From Chitiniphilus purpureus (GTDB taxonomy: Bacteria; Pseudomonadota; Gammaproteobacteria; Burkholderiales; Chitinibacteraceae), in assembly GCF_025642115.1 (NCBI RefSeq), contig NZ_CP106753.1:372001-436000 (forward strand): DNA of 64,000 nt. The letters run 5' to 3'. The notes under the pieces were generated by a model, which saw only the letters and a list, made by a program, of their open reading frames with translations, did no database searches and had not been told where the DNA came from. The translations under genes and the position numbers were made by a program. Below are positions 9,104-19,081 of the stretch, piece after piece (within the stretch, counting starts at the first letter, position 1; every line of letters starts with the position of its first letter).

Positions 9104-9859
9104 ATGGCCGACGATATCCAGCTCGAAATCTGCGCCGGTTCAGTCGCTTCCTGCCTCGCGGCACAGCAGGGCGGCGCCGTGCGGGTGGAGTTCTGCGACA
9201 ACCTGCTCGAAGGCGGTACCACCCCCTCACATGGCGCGATTGCAACCGCACGCGACCGGCTGTGGATCACCCTCAACGTCATCATCCGGCCACGCGGCGG
9301 CGATTTCCTCTACGACGAAGTCGAATTCGAAGTGATGCAGCGCGATGTGCTGGCGTGCAAGAAGCTCGGCGTCGATGGCGTGGTGATCGGGCTGTTGACG
9401 GCCGACGGCGATGTGGACATCGCCCGCACCCGGCAGCTGGTTGCGCTGGCCGCACCGATGCAGGTGACCTTCCACCGCGCCTTCGATGTGGCGCGCAATC
9501 CGGTGCAGGCGCTGGAGGATGTGATCGGCGCCGGCTGCAACCGGCTGCTCAGCAGCGGCCAGGCCCCCAGCGCGCTGGAAGGCGCGGGCCTGCTGGCGCA
9601 ATTGCAGCGGCAGGCTGCTGGGCGGCTGAGCGTGATGCCGGGTGCCGGAGTGCGGCTCAACAATATCGGCGAGCTGGTGCGCTCGACCGGCTGCCGCGAA
9701 TTCCACACCTCGGCGCGTACGCCGCGCCAGAGCGGCATGCGCTGGCGCAATCCGGCGGTCAAGATGGGCGCGCCCGGGCAGGACGAATACGAAATCCTCG
9801 ACACCTCGGCCAGCGTTGTGGCCGAGCTGCTGCGCAACGCGCGTGCGGCGCTGGACTAG
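9104..9859 (+). CDS. cutC: Copper homeostasis protein CutC
   Basis: 251-residue TIM-barrel protein of the CutC family, linked to copper tolerance, with unclear biochemistry. Conserved family segments are LEICAGSVASCLAAQQGGA, VEFCDNLLEGGTTPSHG, IIRPRGGDFLYDEVEFE, VTFHRAFDVARNP, RLLSSGQAPSALEG and MPGAGVRLNNI. ATG 9104 (MADDIQLEIC) aligns with the E. coli CutC start; an in-frame ATG ten codons earlier is less likely. It ends 15 bases before the convergent ilvA stop. Confidence 0.93.
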   Translation: MADDIQLEICAGSVASCLAAQQGGAVRVEFCDNLLEGGTTPSHGAIATARDRLWITLNVIIRPRGGDFLYDEVEFEVMQRDVLACKKLGVDGVVIGLLTADGDVDIARTRQLVALAAPMQVTFHRAFDVARNPVQALEDVIGAGCNRLLSSGQAPSALEGAGLLAQLQRQAAGRLSVMPGAGVRLNNIGELVRSTGCREFHTSARTPRQSGMRWRNPAVKMGAPGQDEYEILDTSASVVAELLRNARAALD

Positions 9860-9874
9860 CGCTGCACGCGCGGA

Positions 9875-11395
9875 TCAGGACAGGAACAGCCTGTAGGCGG
9901 GGTTGTCGCTTTCCGACCAGTATGGATAGCCCAGTTTTTCCAGGAAGCCGCGGAATGCGACCTCCTCCGCCTCGGGAACCTGGATGCCGACCAGCACGCG
10001 CCCGTAGTCCGCACCGTGGTTGCGGTAATGGAACAGGCTGATGTTCCAGTCGCTGCCCATCTGGGTGAGGAAGTTCATCAGCGCGCCGGGACGTTCCGGG
10101 AACTCGAAACGCAGCAGCCGCTCGTTGCGCGCATGCGGCGCGCGGCCACCGACCAGATGGCGGATATGCAGCTTGGCCAGCTCGTTGTCCGTCAGGTCGA
10201 TCGCCGGCAGACCCTGCTCCACCAGTCGGGCGATCAGCTCGGCCACCTCGCCGCGGCCCTGGATCGACAGGCCGACAAAGATATGCGCCACGTCGTCGTC
10301 GGCGTAACGGTAGTTGAACTCGGTGACATTGCGCGTACCGAGCAGGGTGCAGAAATCGCGATAGGCCCCCGGCCTTTCCGGAATGGTGACCGCGATGATG
10401 GCTTCACGCTCCTCGCCCATCTCGGCTTGTTCAGCCACATAGCGCAGCCGGTCGAAATTCATGTTGGCGCCCGAGGCGATGGCGACGAGCGTACGGTCCT
10501 GCACGCCTTCGCGCGCTGCCCACAGCTTCAGACCCGCCACCGCGAGCGCGCCCGAGGGTTCCAGGATCGAGCGCGTGTCCTCGAACACGTCCTTGATCGC
10601 CGCACACATGGCATCGGTATCCACCAGGATGATGTCGTCGACCAGCTCACGGCACAGCCGGAAAGTCTCCTCACCGACCTGCTTGACCGCCACGCCGTCG
10701 GCGAAGATGCCGACCTGCGGCAGCAGCACCCGCTCGCCCAGCTTGAGACTCAGATACATGGCGTTGGCGTCGGTCGGTTCGACACCGATGATCTTCACAT
10801 CCGGCCGCAACCGTTTGATGTATGCGGCCACCCCGGCCAGCAGGCCGCCACCGCCCACTGGAACGAAGATCGCGTCCAGCGGATCGGGGTGCTGGCGCAG
10901 GATCTCCATTGCAATGGTGCCCTGGCCGGCGATCACATCCGGGTCGTCATACGGGTGGATGAAGGCCGCGCCGGTTTCCTCGGCGATCTTGATCGCATGC
11001 TGATAGCAATCCGAGTACGAATCGCCGATCAGCACCACCTCGGCGCCGCGTCGCGCCACGCCGTCGACCTTGATATGCGGCGTGGTCGCCGGCATCACGA
11101 TGGTGGCGCGGCAACCCAGATGCTGGGCCGACAATGCGACGCCTTGCGCATGGTTGCCGGCCGAGGCGGTCACCACGCCGCGTTCGAGCTGCGCACGGCC
11201 CAGCTTGACCATCCTGTTGTAGGCGCCGCGGATCTTGAAGCTGAACACCGGCTGCATGTCCTCGCGCTTGAGCAGCACCTGGTTGCCGATGCGGCGCGAC
11301 AGGTTGGTCGCGGTTTCCAGCGGGGTCTCGACCGCCACATCGTAGACGCGCGCAGCCAGGATGCGTTCGAGGTAGTCGGGCTTGGGCTCGGGCAT
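9875..11395 (-). CDS. ilvA: Threonine ammonia-lyase, biosynthetic
   Basis: PLP-dependent threonine deaminase making 2-oxobutanoate, the first step of isoleucine synthesis. At 506 residues it matches the long biosynthetic form (E. coli 514). The PLP lysine is K54 in FSFKIRGAYN, and the glycine-rich phosphate loop is VGGGGLLAG. Two ACT-like regulatory domains follow the catalytic domain, beginning at EAIIAVTIPERPGAYRDF and LLRFEFPERPGALMNFL; these carry isoleucine/valine feedback. I chose ATG 11395 for its GGAA ribosome-site remnant; ATG 11422, nine codons earlier, is possible. It is a single-gene unit. Confidence 0.96.
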   Translation of the reverse strand: MPEPKPDYLERILAARVYDVAVETPLETATNLSRRIGNQVLLKREDMQPVFSFKIRGAYNRMVKLGRAQLERGVVTASAGNHAQGVALSAQHLGCRATIVMPATTPHIKVDGVARRGAEVVLIGDSYSDCYQHAIKIAEETGAAFIHPYDDPDVIAGQGTIAMEILRQHPDPLDAIFVPVGGGGLLAGVAAYIKRLRPDVKIIGVEPTDANAMYLSLKLGERVLLPQVGIFADGVAVKQVGEETFRLCRELVDDIILVDTDAMCAAIKDVFEDTRSILEPSGALAVAGLKLWAAREGVQDRTLVAIASGANMNFDRLRYVAEQAEMGEEREAIIAVTIPERPGAYRDFCTLLGTRNVTEFNYRYADDDVAHIFVGLSIQGRGEVAELIARLVEQGLPAIDLTDNELAKLHIRHLVGGRAPHARNERLLRFEFPERPGALMNFLTQMGSDWNISLFHYRNHGADYGRVLVGIQVPEAEEVAFRGFLEKLGYPYWSESDNPAYRLFLS

Positions 11396-11487
11396 GTCGG
11401 ATTCCGGAAGGCGCAGTGGCATAAAGCGACGATTGTACAGAGCGCCCCTGCCGCCCGCGAGCACAGCACCTGCCGGAAACGGTGGTG

Positions 11488-13065
11488 TCAGTGCCCGCCG
11501 CGGTCGTGCCCATCCGCCGTGACTGCTTCCAACTGCGGCAGCACGTGGAAGAACGCATCCACCACCGCCGGATCGAACTGCGTTCCCCGGCCGGTGCGGA
11601 TCGTCGCCAGCGTGTCGTCACGTGTCCAGGCCGGTTTGTAGGTGCGCGCATTGAGCAGGGCATCATAGACATCGGCGAGCGCCACGATGCGCGCGGCGGG
11701 ATGGATCGCCTCGCCGGCGAGCCCCTGCGGATAGCCGCTGCCATCCCAGCGTTCGTGGTGCTGGCGCGCGATCAGCGCCGCCAGTTGCAGCAACCGCGAA
11801 CGCGCATGGTCGAGCAATTCGAAGCCTTGCTGCGGGTGGCGCATCATCAGCGTGCGTTCCTGGTCGTCCAGCACCGTCGGCTTGTCCAGTACCGCATCGG
11901 GCAGCGCCATCTTGCCCAGGTCGTGCAGCGGCGTGACCATGCGCAGCCGCTCGGCATCGTCCTCGGACCAGCCGAGCGCCAGCGCGATCAGGTAGGCGTA
12001 TTCCGCCACGCGCCGCACATGCTGGCCGGCGCTGGGGGAGCGGTCTTCCATCATGTCGGACAACCGGTAGATCAGCTCGCGCTGACCGTCCTCGATCTCG
12101 GCATGGAGCATCAGGTTCTCGAAGGCGATGGTGGCATTGCGGCAGAACAGTTCCACCAGATCGCGGTCGGCATGCGACAACGCCACCGGCCCGTCGATGA
12201 TCAGCAGATTGGCCGCACCCTGGCGCGCACGGAAGAAACCGACGAAATGATCGGCGCCGAACACGCTGCCACCTTGCTGCATCGCGGTGTCGATCGCCGG
12301 CCGGAAGCGTTCCAACTCCTGTTGCGGCAGCGGTTGGTCGCGCAGTGCCGCGTACTTGCCGGTGGCATATAGCACCAGGATCGGCTCGTCGTCCTGCGCG
12401 AGCGTCGCGATGCCACCTTCGACCACCACGTAAAGCGCTTCCTGCTCGAAGAACAGCAACGCCTGCAGTTGTTCGAGCACGCCTTGCGCAAACTGCCGGA
12501 TCGATTGCAGCTGGAAGATGCTGGACGACGCGTCGATCACCTTGTGCAGGCCACGCCGGTTGGCATCGAGCATCCGCCGCTGCTGCTCGATCAGCATGAT
12601 GTCGCGATACGAGCGCAGCGTGCCCAGCACCGCGGTATAGAGCTTGTCGCGTGTCAGCTCGGTCTTGGCTTTGTAATCGTTGATGTCATAGCTCTCGATC
12701 ACATCGCGTTCGGGCGCGGCCCCGGGCTGCCCGGTACGCAGGATGATGCGTACCCGGTGGTTGCCCAGCTCCTCGCGTACCGCGCGTGCCACCTTCAGGC
12801 CGGCATCCTCGGATTCCATCACCACATCGAGCAGCATGAGCGCCACATCGTCACGCCGAGCAAGCAGTGCCAGCGCTTCGCTTCCCGAATGACACGAGAT
12901 CAGTTCCAGCGGTCGCCCCAGAAAACGGATGCCGTTCAGCGCCAGACGGGTCACCTGGTGGATATCCGGCTCGTCGTCCACGATCAGCACCGGCCATGGA
13001 GCCGCCGCCGTTTCGTCCTGAGGCTCTTCGCTATCGTCGATCAGCCAGTCGTCTTCGTTCTGCAT
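11488..13065 (-). CDS. Response regulator with DUF3369 and HD-GYP c-di-GMP phosphodiesterase domain
   Basis: 525-residue cytoplasmic regulator. An N-terminal receiver carries D30-D31 and predicted phosphoacceptor D80 ([14 protein letters not shown]). A middle DUF3369/GAF-like sensory region follows (about 165-330), then a C-terminal HD-GYP domain with [16 protein letters not shown], the [18 protein letters not shown] signature and [14 protein letters not shown]. The complete HD and GYP motifs suggest active hydrolysis of cyclic di-GMP. This three-domain order is a known family, usually paired with a sensor kinase, but none is next to it. ATG 13065 has GGAGAAGCGC before it; another ATG lies four codons upstream. 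Confidence 0.93.
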   Translation of the reverse strand: MQNEDDWLIDDSEEPQDETAAAPWPVLIVDDEPDIHQVTRLALNGIRFLGRPLELISCHSGSEALALLARRDDVALMLLDVVMESEDAGLKVARAVREELGNHRVRIILRTGQPGAAPERDVIESYDINDYKAKTELTRDKLYTAVLGTLRSYRDIMLIEQQRRMLDANRRGLHKVIDASSSIFQLQSIRQFAQGVLEQLQALLFFEQEALYVVVEGGIATLAQDDEPILVLYATGKYAALRDQPLPQQELERFRPAIDTAMQQGGSVFGADHFVGFFRARQGAANLLIIDGPVALSHADRDLVELFCRNATIAFENLMLHAEIEDGQRELIYRLSDMMEDRSPSAGQHVRRVAEYAYLIALALGWSEDDAERLRMVTPLHDLGKMALPDAVLDKPTVLDDQERTLMMRHPQQGFELLDHARSRLLQLAALIARQHHERWDGSGYPQGLAGEAIHPAARIVALADVYDALLNARTYKPAWTRDDTLATIRTGRGTQFDPAVVDAFFHVLPQLEAVTADGHDRGGH

Positions 13066-13154
13066 GCGCTTCTCCATCCGGCAGCTGCAGTATAGGAAGA
13101 CAGCAGCGCATCCTGTTTCGAGCCGACGCCGTGACGGAGTGGCTGCCCACCGGC

Positions 13155-14027
13155 TCAGGCGCGTTGCTGCCCGAGTGCGATCAGCACCACGGCGGCAAGG
13201 ATCACCGCCATGCCCAGCAGGATGGGCAGCGAGAGCGCCTCACCAGCGAACAATGCACCCAGCGCCACTGCCACAGCCGGATTGACATAGGCGTAGCTCA
13301 TCGCCAAGGCCGGACGGGCATGGCGCAGCACGTAGACATAGGCGTTGTAGGCCACCAGCGAGCCGAACACGGTGAGATACGCCAGCGCTGCCCAACCGTG
13401 CCAATGCACCTGCGCCGGCATGCGCTCGCCTGCCAGCCACGCGGCCACCGTCAATACCATGCCCCCGCCCGCCATCTGGATCGCGGCGGACATCGGTCCT
13501 TCCGGCATCCGGATCCGCCCTTGCAACACCGAGGCGAATGCCCAGGTGGCGGCGGCAAGTACGATCAGTGCAAATCCGGTGGGGCTGGCGGCAAGGCGCG
13601 CATCGAAGTTGAGGATGGCAACCCCGGCGAGCCCCAATGCGATACCCAGCCATTCGGCCGCACGGGGTCGCGAACCCCAACCCCAGGCGATCAGGATGGC
13701 GAACAGGGGCCCGCAGGCCACCAGCAACGCCGCGAGGCCGGACGGGACGGTCTTTTCGGCAATGCATACCGCGCCATTGCCCACACCGAGCATCAGCGTG
13801 CCGATCAACAACGCATTGCGCGTTTCGCCGAAGGTCGGCCAGGCCACCCCGCGCCAGCGCAGCACGACAAGCATGGCGCCGCCGGCGGCGACAAAACGCA
13901 ACGCGGCCAGCGTCAGCGGCGGCAATTGCGCCACGCCGATGCGGATCGCAAGGTAGGTGGAGCCCCAGACCAGGTACATGGTCAGCAGGCAGAGTGCGAG
14001 TACGGTCTGGCCGGAAGCAGGTTTCAT
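13155..14027 (-). CDS. EamA/DMT-family transporter (YedA-like)
   Basis: 290-residue membrane protein with ten predicted helices arranged as two EamA repeats. It starts with the typical [20 protein letters not shown] helix, and the second repeat begins near residue 150. YedA/RhaT-type members export amino acids or other metabolites; the cargo cannot be read from sequence. It diverges from hslU across 111 bases, occupying the place where hslV is expected upstream of hslU. Confidence 0.88.
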   Translation of the reverse strand: MKPASGQTVLALCLLTMYLVWGSTYLAIRIGVAQLPPLTLAALRFVAAGGAMLVVLRWRGVAWPTFGETRNALLIGTLMLGVGNGAVCIAEKTVPSGLAALLVACGPLFAILIAWGWGSRPRAAEWLGIALGLAGVAILNFDARLAASPTGFALIVLAAATWAFASVLQGRIRMPEGPMSAAIQMAGGGMVLTVAAWLAGERMPAQVHWHGWAALAYLTVFGSLVAYNAYVYVLRHARPALAMSYAYVNPAVAVALGALFAGEALSLPILLGMAVILAAVVLIALGQQRA

Positions 14028-14138
14028 TGGCTGACGATAGCAGTGGCGACGCTCGCCGAAACGGCACAGCTACGCTTTAAAAACGGCAAACAGCCCCCAG
14101 CTTGCCTCTGTTTGACACCCCTGAACCGACATTCACCC

Positions 14139-15464
14139 ATGACCCAGATGACCCCGCAGGAAATCGTCCACGAACTGGACAAGCACATTGTCGGCCAGCG
14201 CGAGGCGAAGAAGGCAGTGGCCATCGCCTTGCGCAACCGCTGGCGCCGCCAGCAGGTGGACGAGCCGCTGCGGCACGAGATCACGCCGAAGAACATTCTG
14301 ATGATCGGCCCGACCGGTGTCGGCAAGACCGAGATCGCCCGCCGCCTGGCCAGGCTGGCCGACGCCCCTTTCATCAAGGTTGAAGCGACCAAGTTCACCG
14401 AGGTGGGTTATGTGGGCAAGGACGTGGACAGCATCATCCGTGACCTGACCGAGATCGCTTTCAAGCAGGTGCGTGATTCTGCGCTGCGCAAGCAGCGCAC
14501 CCGCGCCGAGGACGCCGCCGAGGAACGCATCCTCGATGTGCTGCTGCCGGCACCGCGCAAAAACGCGTTCGCTGCGGCGGACGAGGATGAAGGCGGTCGC
14601 GAGACACGGCAGAAGTTCCGCAAGATGCTGCGCGAAGGCAAGCTTGCCGACCGGGAAATCGAGATCGAGGTCAACGTGGCGCCGCCGTCGATGGATGTGA
14701 TGGGCCCGCCGGGCATGGAAGACTTCACCAGCCAGATCCAGGACATGTTCAAGGGCGCCTTCGCCGGCAAGAAGAAGTCGCAGAAGCTCAAGGTTGCCGA
14801 TGCATTCAAGCTGCTGGTGGACGAGGAGGCAGCCAAGCTCGTCAACGACGACGATCTGCGCAGCGACGCGGTACACGCGGTGGAGCAAAGCGGCATCGTC
14901 TTCATCGACGAAATCGACAAGGTGACCAGCCGCGCCGAAGGTGCGGCAGGCGAGGTCAGCCGCCAGGGCGTGCAACGCGACCTGTTGCCGCTGGTGGAGG
15001 GCACCACGGTCACGACCAAGTACGGCATGGTCAAGACCGACCATGTGCTGTTCATCGCCAGTGGCGCATTCCAGCTGGCCAAGCCTTCGGATCTGATCCC
15101 GGAACTGCAGGGGCGGCTGCCGATCCGCGTCGAACTGGCGTCGCTCACCGTCGAGGATTTCGGCCGCATCCTCACCGGTACCGATGCATGCCTGACCAAG
15201 CAATACCAGGCGTTGCTCGCCACTGAGGGGGTGACCCTCACCTTTACCGATGACGGGATCCGGCGTCTGGCCGAAATCGCGTGGCAGGTGAACGAGCGGA
15301 CCGAGAACATCGGCGCGCGCCGGCTGCACACGGTGATGGAAAAACTGCTCGAAGACGTGTCGTTCAACGCGTACAGCGGGGAAGTGCGGATCGACGCCGC
15401 CTACGTCGAAGCAAGACTCGGCACCCTCGCCGCCAATGAGGATCTGGCACGTTACGTATTGTAA
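14139..15464 (+). CDS. hslU: HslU ATPase of the HslUV (ClpYQ) protease
   Basis: AAA+ unfoldase of 441 residues that feeds substrates to the HslV peptidase. It shows [17 protein letters not shown], Walker A GPTGVGKT at 57-64, the long inserted I-domain (about 110-240), Walker [11 protein letters not shown], the sensor/arginine region [14 protein letters not shown], and the C-terminal tail ARYVL. The last residues of HslU insert into and activate HslV, so this tail implies a partner exists. No hslV is adjacent or elsewhere in the window. ATG 14139 fits the family; the open frame extending far upstream is not coding. Confidence 0.97.
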   Translation: MTQMTPQEIVHELDKHIVGQREAKKAVAIALRNRWRRQQVDEPLRHEITPKNILMIGPTGVGKTEIARRLARLADAPFIKVEATKFTEVGYVGKDVDSIIRDLTEIAFKQVRDSALRKQRTRAEDAAEERILDVLLPAPRKNAFAAADEDEGGRETRQKFRKMLREGKLADREIEIEVNVAPPSMDVMGPPGMEDFTSQIQDMFKGAFAGKKKSQKLKVADAFKLLVDEEAAKLVNDDDLRSDAVHAVEQSGIVFIDEIDKVTSRAEGAAGEVSRQGVQRDLLPLVEGTTVTTKYGMVKTDHVLFIASGAFQLAKPSDLIPELQGRLPIRVELASLTVEDFGRILTGTDACLTKQYQALLATEGVTLTFTDDGIRRLAEIAWQVNERTENIGARRLHTVMEKLLEDVSFNAYSGEVRIDAAYVEARLGTLAANEDLARYVL

Positions 15465-15714
15465 GTTTTTGCTGCAATGCATCTTCCGGCACTGTTCCAG
15501 CGCTGTTGGCTTTTAGCAAGCTGGCAGACCAGCGGTCAAAATATTTCCGTTTATCTTTTAAATATTGCCTTCTGTCTAAATGTCAAAGCGGCTTCAAAAG
15601 CGCTAGCAGCTTGATATGACAGGATTTATATTGCGATGCCACATAATTTTACCAGTTGAAATCAAGGTCTCGTGAAAGCAAAATGCGGCCTCTATTTAAG
15701 CAATGGAACGCCTC

Positions 15715-16389
15715 ATGTCTGCTATCCGCTATCTTGCCGGTATGCTTGTGCTGCTCGGTACCTTGCAGACCGCGCATGCCAATCTGCTGCATACCAACCT
15801 GATCCACAACGGCGATGCCGAGCGCGGCCTTGCCGGCTGGCGTACCGACGGCGCCATCGAAACCGTGTCCTATGCTGCGGGCGGCGGTTTTCCGACGATG
15901 CAGGACCCAGGCCCGCTGCAACGTGGCGACAGCTTCTTCGCCGGGGGCGTCGGTGCAGCTGCCCATGCGACCCAGACACGATCACTGGCCGGGCTTGGCA
16001 AACTGATCGACGCGGGCGCGTTGACCTTTTCGCTTGGCGCCTATCTTGGCGGCTATGCTTCCCAGAATGACCACGCACGCTTCACCGTGCGTTTTCTTGA
16101 CGTCCATCGCCAGTCACTGGGTGAGTTCAGCCTGACCGGGCCATCCGCCATGGAACGCGGTGATCGTACCGGGCTGTGGGCCGTTGAGGGCAACGGGTGG
16201 GTACCGGTCGGTGCGCGCAACGCTGAATTCACGCTTGACCTGTTGCGCACAGCCGGCAGCTACAACGATGGCTATGCCGACAATCTGACTTTCTCGCTCG
16301 CGCCGATACCGGAGCCGCACTCCTATGCGTTGATCGGGCTTGGCATGATCGGGCTGTTGTTTGCCCGCCGGCGCAGATTCCCACGCTAG
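15715..16389 (+). CDS. Secreted PEP-CTERM sorting-domain protein
   Basis: 224-residue exported protein of unknown function. It has an N-terminal signal peptide (hydrophobic AGMLVLLGTLQ, cleavage near AHA-NLL), a beta-rich body, and the C-terminal tripartite sorting signal PIPEPHSYALIGLGMIGLL followed by FARRRRFPR. Such proteins are processed by exosortase (EpsH family) and often linked to exopolysaccharide or biofilm matrix; no exosortase gene is visible here. ATG 15715 was chosen for GGAA spacing; ATG 15703 is four codons earlier. An AT-rich leader of about 250 bases precedes it, with no recognisable operator, and an intrinsic terminator follows. Confidence 0.9.
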   Translation: MSAIRYLAGMLVLLGTLQTAHANLLHTNLIHNGDAERGLAGWRTDGAIETVSYAAGGGFPTMQDPGPLQRGDSFFAGGVGAAAHATQTRSLAGLGKLIDAGALTFSLGAYLGGYASQNDHARFTVRFLDVHRQSLGEFSLTGPSAMERGDRTGLWAVEGNGWVPVGARNAEFTLDLLRTAGSYNDGYADNLTFSLAPIPEPHSYALIGLGMIGLLFARRRRFPR

Positions 16390-16452
16390 CCTTGGCAACG
16401 GGCCTCGCTGGTGACAGCCTGACCGGCTGCCGTTTCATGCGAAGTCGAACAG

Positions 16453-16480
16453 AACGGCCCTATCCGGGCCGTTTTGCTTT
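16453..16480 (+). terminator. Intrinsic terminator after the PEP-CTERM gene
   Basis: An 8-bp stem AACGGCCC/GGGCCGTT with loop TATCC is followed by TTGCTTT. It sits between two convergent genes and may serve both. Confidence 0.8.
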
Positions 16481-16501
16481 GCCGGCACCTGGACGTGCAG
16501 C

Positions 16502-17764
16502 CTAGGTGCTCTGTGCATCGCGTGCCAGTCGTACACCGCTGAATTGCCACCGTGCCGATGGTGGGAAGAAATTGCGATAGCTCGGCCGGATATGGTGGCG
16601 TGGCGTCGCACACGATCCGCCGCGCAGCACCATCTGGTTGATCATGAACTTGCCGTTGTATTCCCCTACCGCACCGCAGGCCGGTCGGAACCCGGGATAC
16701 GGCAGATAGGCGCTGCCGGTCCATTCCCAAACGTCACCGAAGCATTGCGCCAACCCCTCCGAGGCACTGGCGCAAGGCGCGAATATCGCGTCCTCCAGGA
16801 AATTGCCCTCATCCGGCCCTGGTGGCCACACCGTGCCCGCGGCATGTTCCCATTCAGCCTCGCTGGGCAGGCGTGCGCCTGCCCAGCGTGCGTAGGCCTC
16901 GGCCTCGTAATAGCTCAAGTGGCAAACCGGCGCATGTGGCGGCAACGGTTGTTCGCCCGCCAGCGTGAAATGGCTGGTGCCGTCCTCCAACCAATAGAGC
17001 GGCGCCTGCCAGCCTTCGCGCACCACGCAATCCCATCCATCCGACAACCACAGTTGCGGTTGCCGGTAGCCGCCATCCTCGATAAAGGCTTGGTATTCAG
17101 CGTTGCTGACCGGCCGTGTGGCAAGTTCATAGGGCTGCAGCCACATGCCATGTCGCGGTCCTTCGTTGTCGAAAGCGAACCCGGTGGCAGGGCGACCGAT
17201 TTCCGCCAACCCACCGCTGAAACGCAGCCAACGCTGTGGCGGGACTGCTGCCGGTTGCACCGGTGAGCGGTCATGGAATGCCGGATGCAACGGGTTGCAC
17301 CACAAGTGGTGTTTCAGGTCGGTCAGGATCAGTTCCTGGTGTTGTTGTTCGTGGTGCAGCCCCAGCTCGATCAGATCAAGCTGTTCCGCCTTGAGCATGC
17401 CGCGCGCCAGCAATGTATCGATTCCGTGTTCCACATGGGCGCGATACGCGCGTACTTCATCCAGTCCTGGACGCGACAGAACTGAACGCATTGGACGCGG
17501 ATGGCGCTCGCCCACACCCACGTAGTAAGAGTTGAACAGCATCCGATAGGCAGGATCGAACGGCTTGAAGTCCCTCAACGCCTGTGCCAGTACGAAGGTT
17601 TCGAAAAACCAGGATGTGTGGGCAAGATGCCACTTGATCGGGCTTGCATCCGGCATCGACTGCACCATGCAGTCTTCGGCCGAAAGCCGTTGCACCAATA
17701 TCGAAGTCTGGGCCCGGATCTGGGTGAATGCGGCGCGTAATGCCGCGGTACGGGTGATCAGCAC
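16502..17764 (-). CDS. egtB: Hercynine oxygenase-type sulfoxide synthase EgtB
   Basis: Non-heme iron enzyme of ergothioneine synthesis joining a thiol to hercynine; about 420 residues. The N-terminal DinB-like helical domain contains PDASPIKWHLAHTSWFFETF and HHEQQHQELILTDLKHHLW, which supply the iron-binding histidines (H46/H49 region, H138, H142). A C-terminal formylglycine-generating-enzyme-like domain follows, with ARLPSEAEWEHAA, CFGDVWEWTGSAY and LRGGSCATPRHHIRPSYRN. I chose GTG 17764, 13 bases after the egtD stop, preceded by GAGGG; ATG 17815 would overlap egtD by 38 bases. Whether it uses cysteine or gamma-glutamylcysteine cannot be told; egtA, egtC and egtE are not in the window. Confidence 0.9.
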   Translation of the reverse strand: MLITRTAALRAAFTQIRAQTSILVQRLSAEDCMVQSMPDASPIKWHLAHTSWFFETFVLAQALRDFKPFDPAYRMLFNSYYVGVGERHPRPMRSVLSRPGLDEVRAYRAHVEHGIDTLLARGMLKAEQLDLIELGLHHEQQHQELILTDLKHHLWCNPLHPAFHDRSPVQPAAVPPQRWLRFSGGLAEIGRPATGFAFDNEGPRHGMWLQPYELATRPVSNAEYQAFIEDGGYRQPQLWLSDGWDCVVREGWQAPLYWLEDGTSHFTLAGEQPLPPHAPVCHLSYYEAEAYARWAGARLPSEAEWEHAAGTVWPPGPDEGNFLEDAIFAPCASASEGLAQCFGDVWEWTGSAYLPYPGFRPACGAVGEYNGKFMINQMVLRGGSCATPRHHIRPSYRNFFPPSARWQFSGVRLARDAQST

Positions 17765-17777
17765 CGGTCTGTATCCC

Positions 17778-18812
17778 TCATTCCAATGCCCCTGCCGGAC
17801 TTGCCAGAAAGACATTGAACCCGCCGGTTTCGTCGCTGAAATGATCGATCCGGCCGAATCCGGCCAACGACAGCAGCTCGGTGAAGCGCTCCGTACTGTA
17901 TTTGTACGAGTGTTCGGTGACGATGTATTCGCCCACCGCGAAATGCCTTGCCTGGCTCTCCAGGTGCACCAGCTGCTCGCGCAGTGACACCAGGTGCATT
18001 TCCACTCTGCTGTGTGTGGCATTGAATACCGCGCGATGTGCGAACCCGCGTGGATCGAAGTCGCTGCCCAGTTCGCGGTTCACTGCACGCAGCACATTGC
18101 GGTTGAACGCCGCAGTCACACCCAATGCATCGTCGTACGCTGCTTCAAGCAGCTTCGTATCCTTGGGCGTATCCACACCGATCAGCAGCTTGCCGTCGCG
18201 TCCAAGGTGCATGCGCATCGCCTGCAACAAGGACAATGCGGCTTCAGGTTCGAAATTGCCGATCGATGAACCGGGATAGAACAGTACCGGGGTCATTTCC
18301 TCGGCACTGGCAATGACTCTGTCCAGCTTCAATGGCTTGGTGAAGTCGGTGACGATGCCGATGAACTCGATCTCTGGAAAGCGCTTGGCACCGGATTGCA
18401 ATGTGTTCTGCAACCAATCGCTGGCGATGTCGACGCCCACGTAGCGGGTGGCGTTCACATGCATCAGCCACTCGAACGCTTTTGCGCCATCACCGCATCC
18501 AAGGTCCACCCATTGGCAGCCACGTGGCAGTTTCCGGGCGATTTCGTTCCGGTAGCGGTTGAAGATGCCGGCTTCCGTACGGGTCGGGTAATACTCCGCC
18601 AGGTTGCAGATGGCGTTGTAGAGCGCGCAGCCTTGCTCGTCATAGAGAAACTTCGGGCAGATCCGCGCTTGTGGTGCCAACAGCCCCTGCAACAGTGTCT
18701 GGCGAGTGTGTTGTTGGTCCTGCTGTGTCTGGATCCGCGATAGCGCTGGCACAGCCGGTGCCAGCGACAGTGGCTCGAATGTTTCAAGGTCAGGCTGGTT
18801 CGGGTGGTTCAT
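17778..18812 (-). CDS. egtD: L-histidine N(alpha)-methyltransferase EgtD
   Basis: SAM-dependent enzyme of 344 residues that trimethylates histidine to hercynine, the first ergothioneine step. Family landmarks are KFLYDEQGCALYNAICNLAE, YYPTRTEAGIF, the SAM loop VDLGCGDGAKA, LFYPGSSIGNFEP, IGVDTPKDTKLLEAAYDD and EYIVTEHSYKYS. It lies directly upstream of egtB on the same strand, giving a two-gene operon. There is no strong ribosome site at ATG 18812, but the protein length matches the family. Confidence 0.95.
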   Translation of the reverse strand: MNHPNQPDLETFEPLSLAPAVPALSRIQTQQDQQHTRQTLLQGLLAPQARICPKFLYDEQGCALYNAICNLAEYYPTRTEAGIFNRYRNEIARKLPRGCQWVDLGCGDGAKAFEWLMHVNATRYVGVDIASDWLQNTLQSGAKRFPEIEFIGIVTDFTKPLKLDRVIASAEEMTPVLFYPGSSIGNFEPEAALSLLQAMRMHLGRDGKLLIGVDTPKDTKLLEAAYDDALGVTAAFNRNVLRAVNRELGSDFDPRGFAHRAVFNATHSRVEMHLVSLREQLVHLESQARHFAVGEYIVTEHSYKYSTERFTELLSLAGFGRIDHFSDETGGFNVFLASPAGALE

Positions 18813-19081
18813 GAGTAGGCCGGGCCGAAGAAGTAACGCCCAGTGCTATGCAGAAAACGTGCCGGAATAAGCGCTGCTGAAAAGCTGCTGCAACGGCAAT
18901 GGTGCGTTGCTTTTACATGCCCATTTGCAGAACTTGCAGTACGGCCATGTTCCTTTCTTTGTGGAAACCCGGTCTAGTGCCGGTTTCTGTGAGGGCCAAG
19001 GCAAGAAGTGCCAGTGCCCTTTGCACCACTGCGCCGCACGATCCAGTGACACGGATGTTGCCGTGGCACAAGGAGTGATCG

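Noticed and set aside
11540..11556. CACGTGG word as a second parS
   Set aside because: The flanks do not match the 16-base consensus, and it lies within coding sequence. The same holds for CACGTG words near 6040, 26610, 47083, 55610 and 57110.
12867..14138. An in-frame upstream extension of hslU of about 420 codons
   Set aside because: HslU proteins begin at MTQMTPQEI; the extension is antisense to the HD-GYP regulator and the DMT exporter.
14028..14138. Heat-shock (sigma32) promoter for hslU
   Set aside because: CTTGCC and CCCCTGA are present but the spacing is too short for a convincing match.
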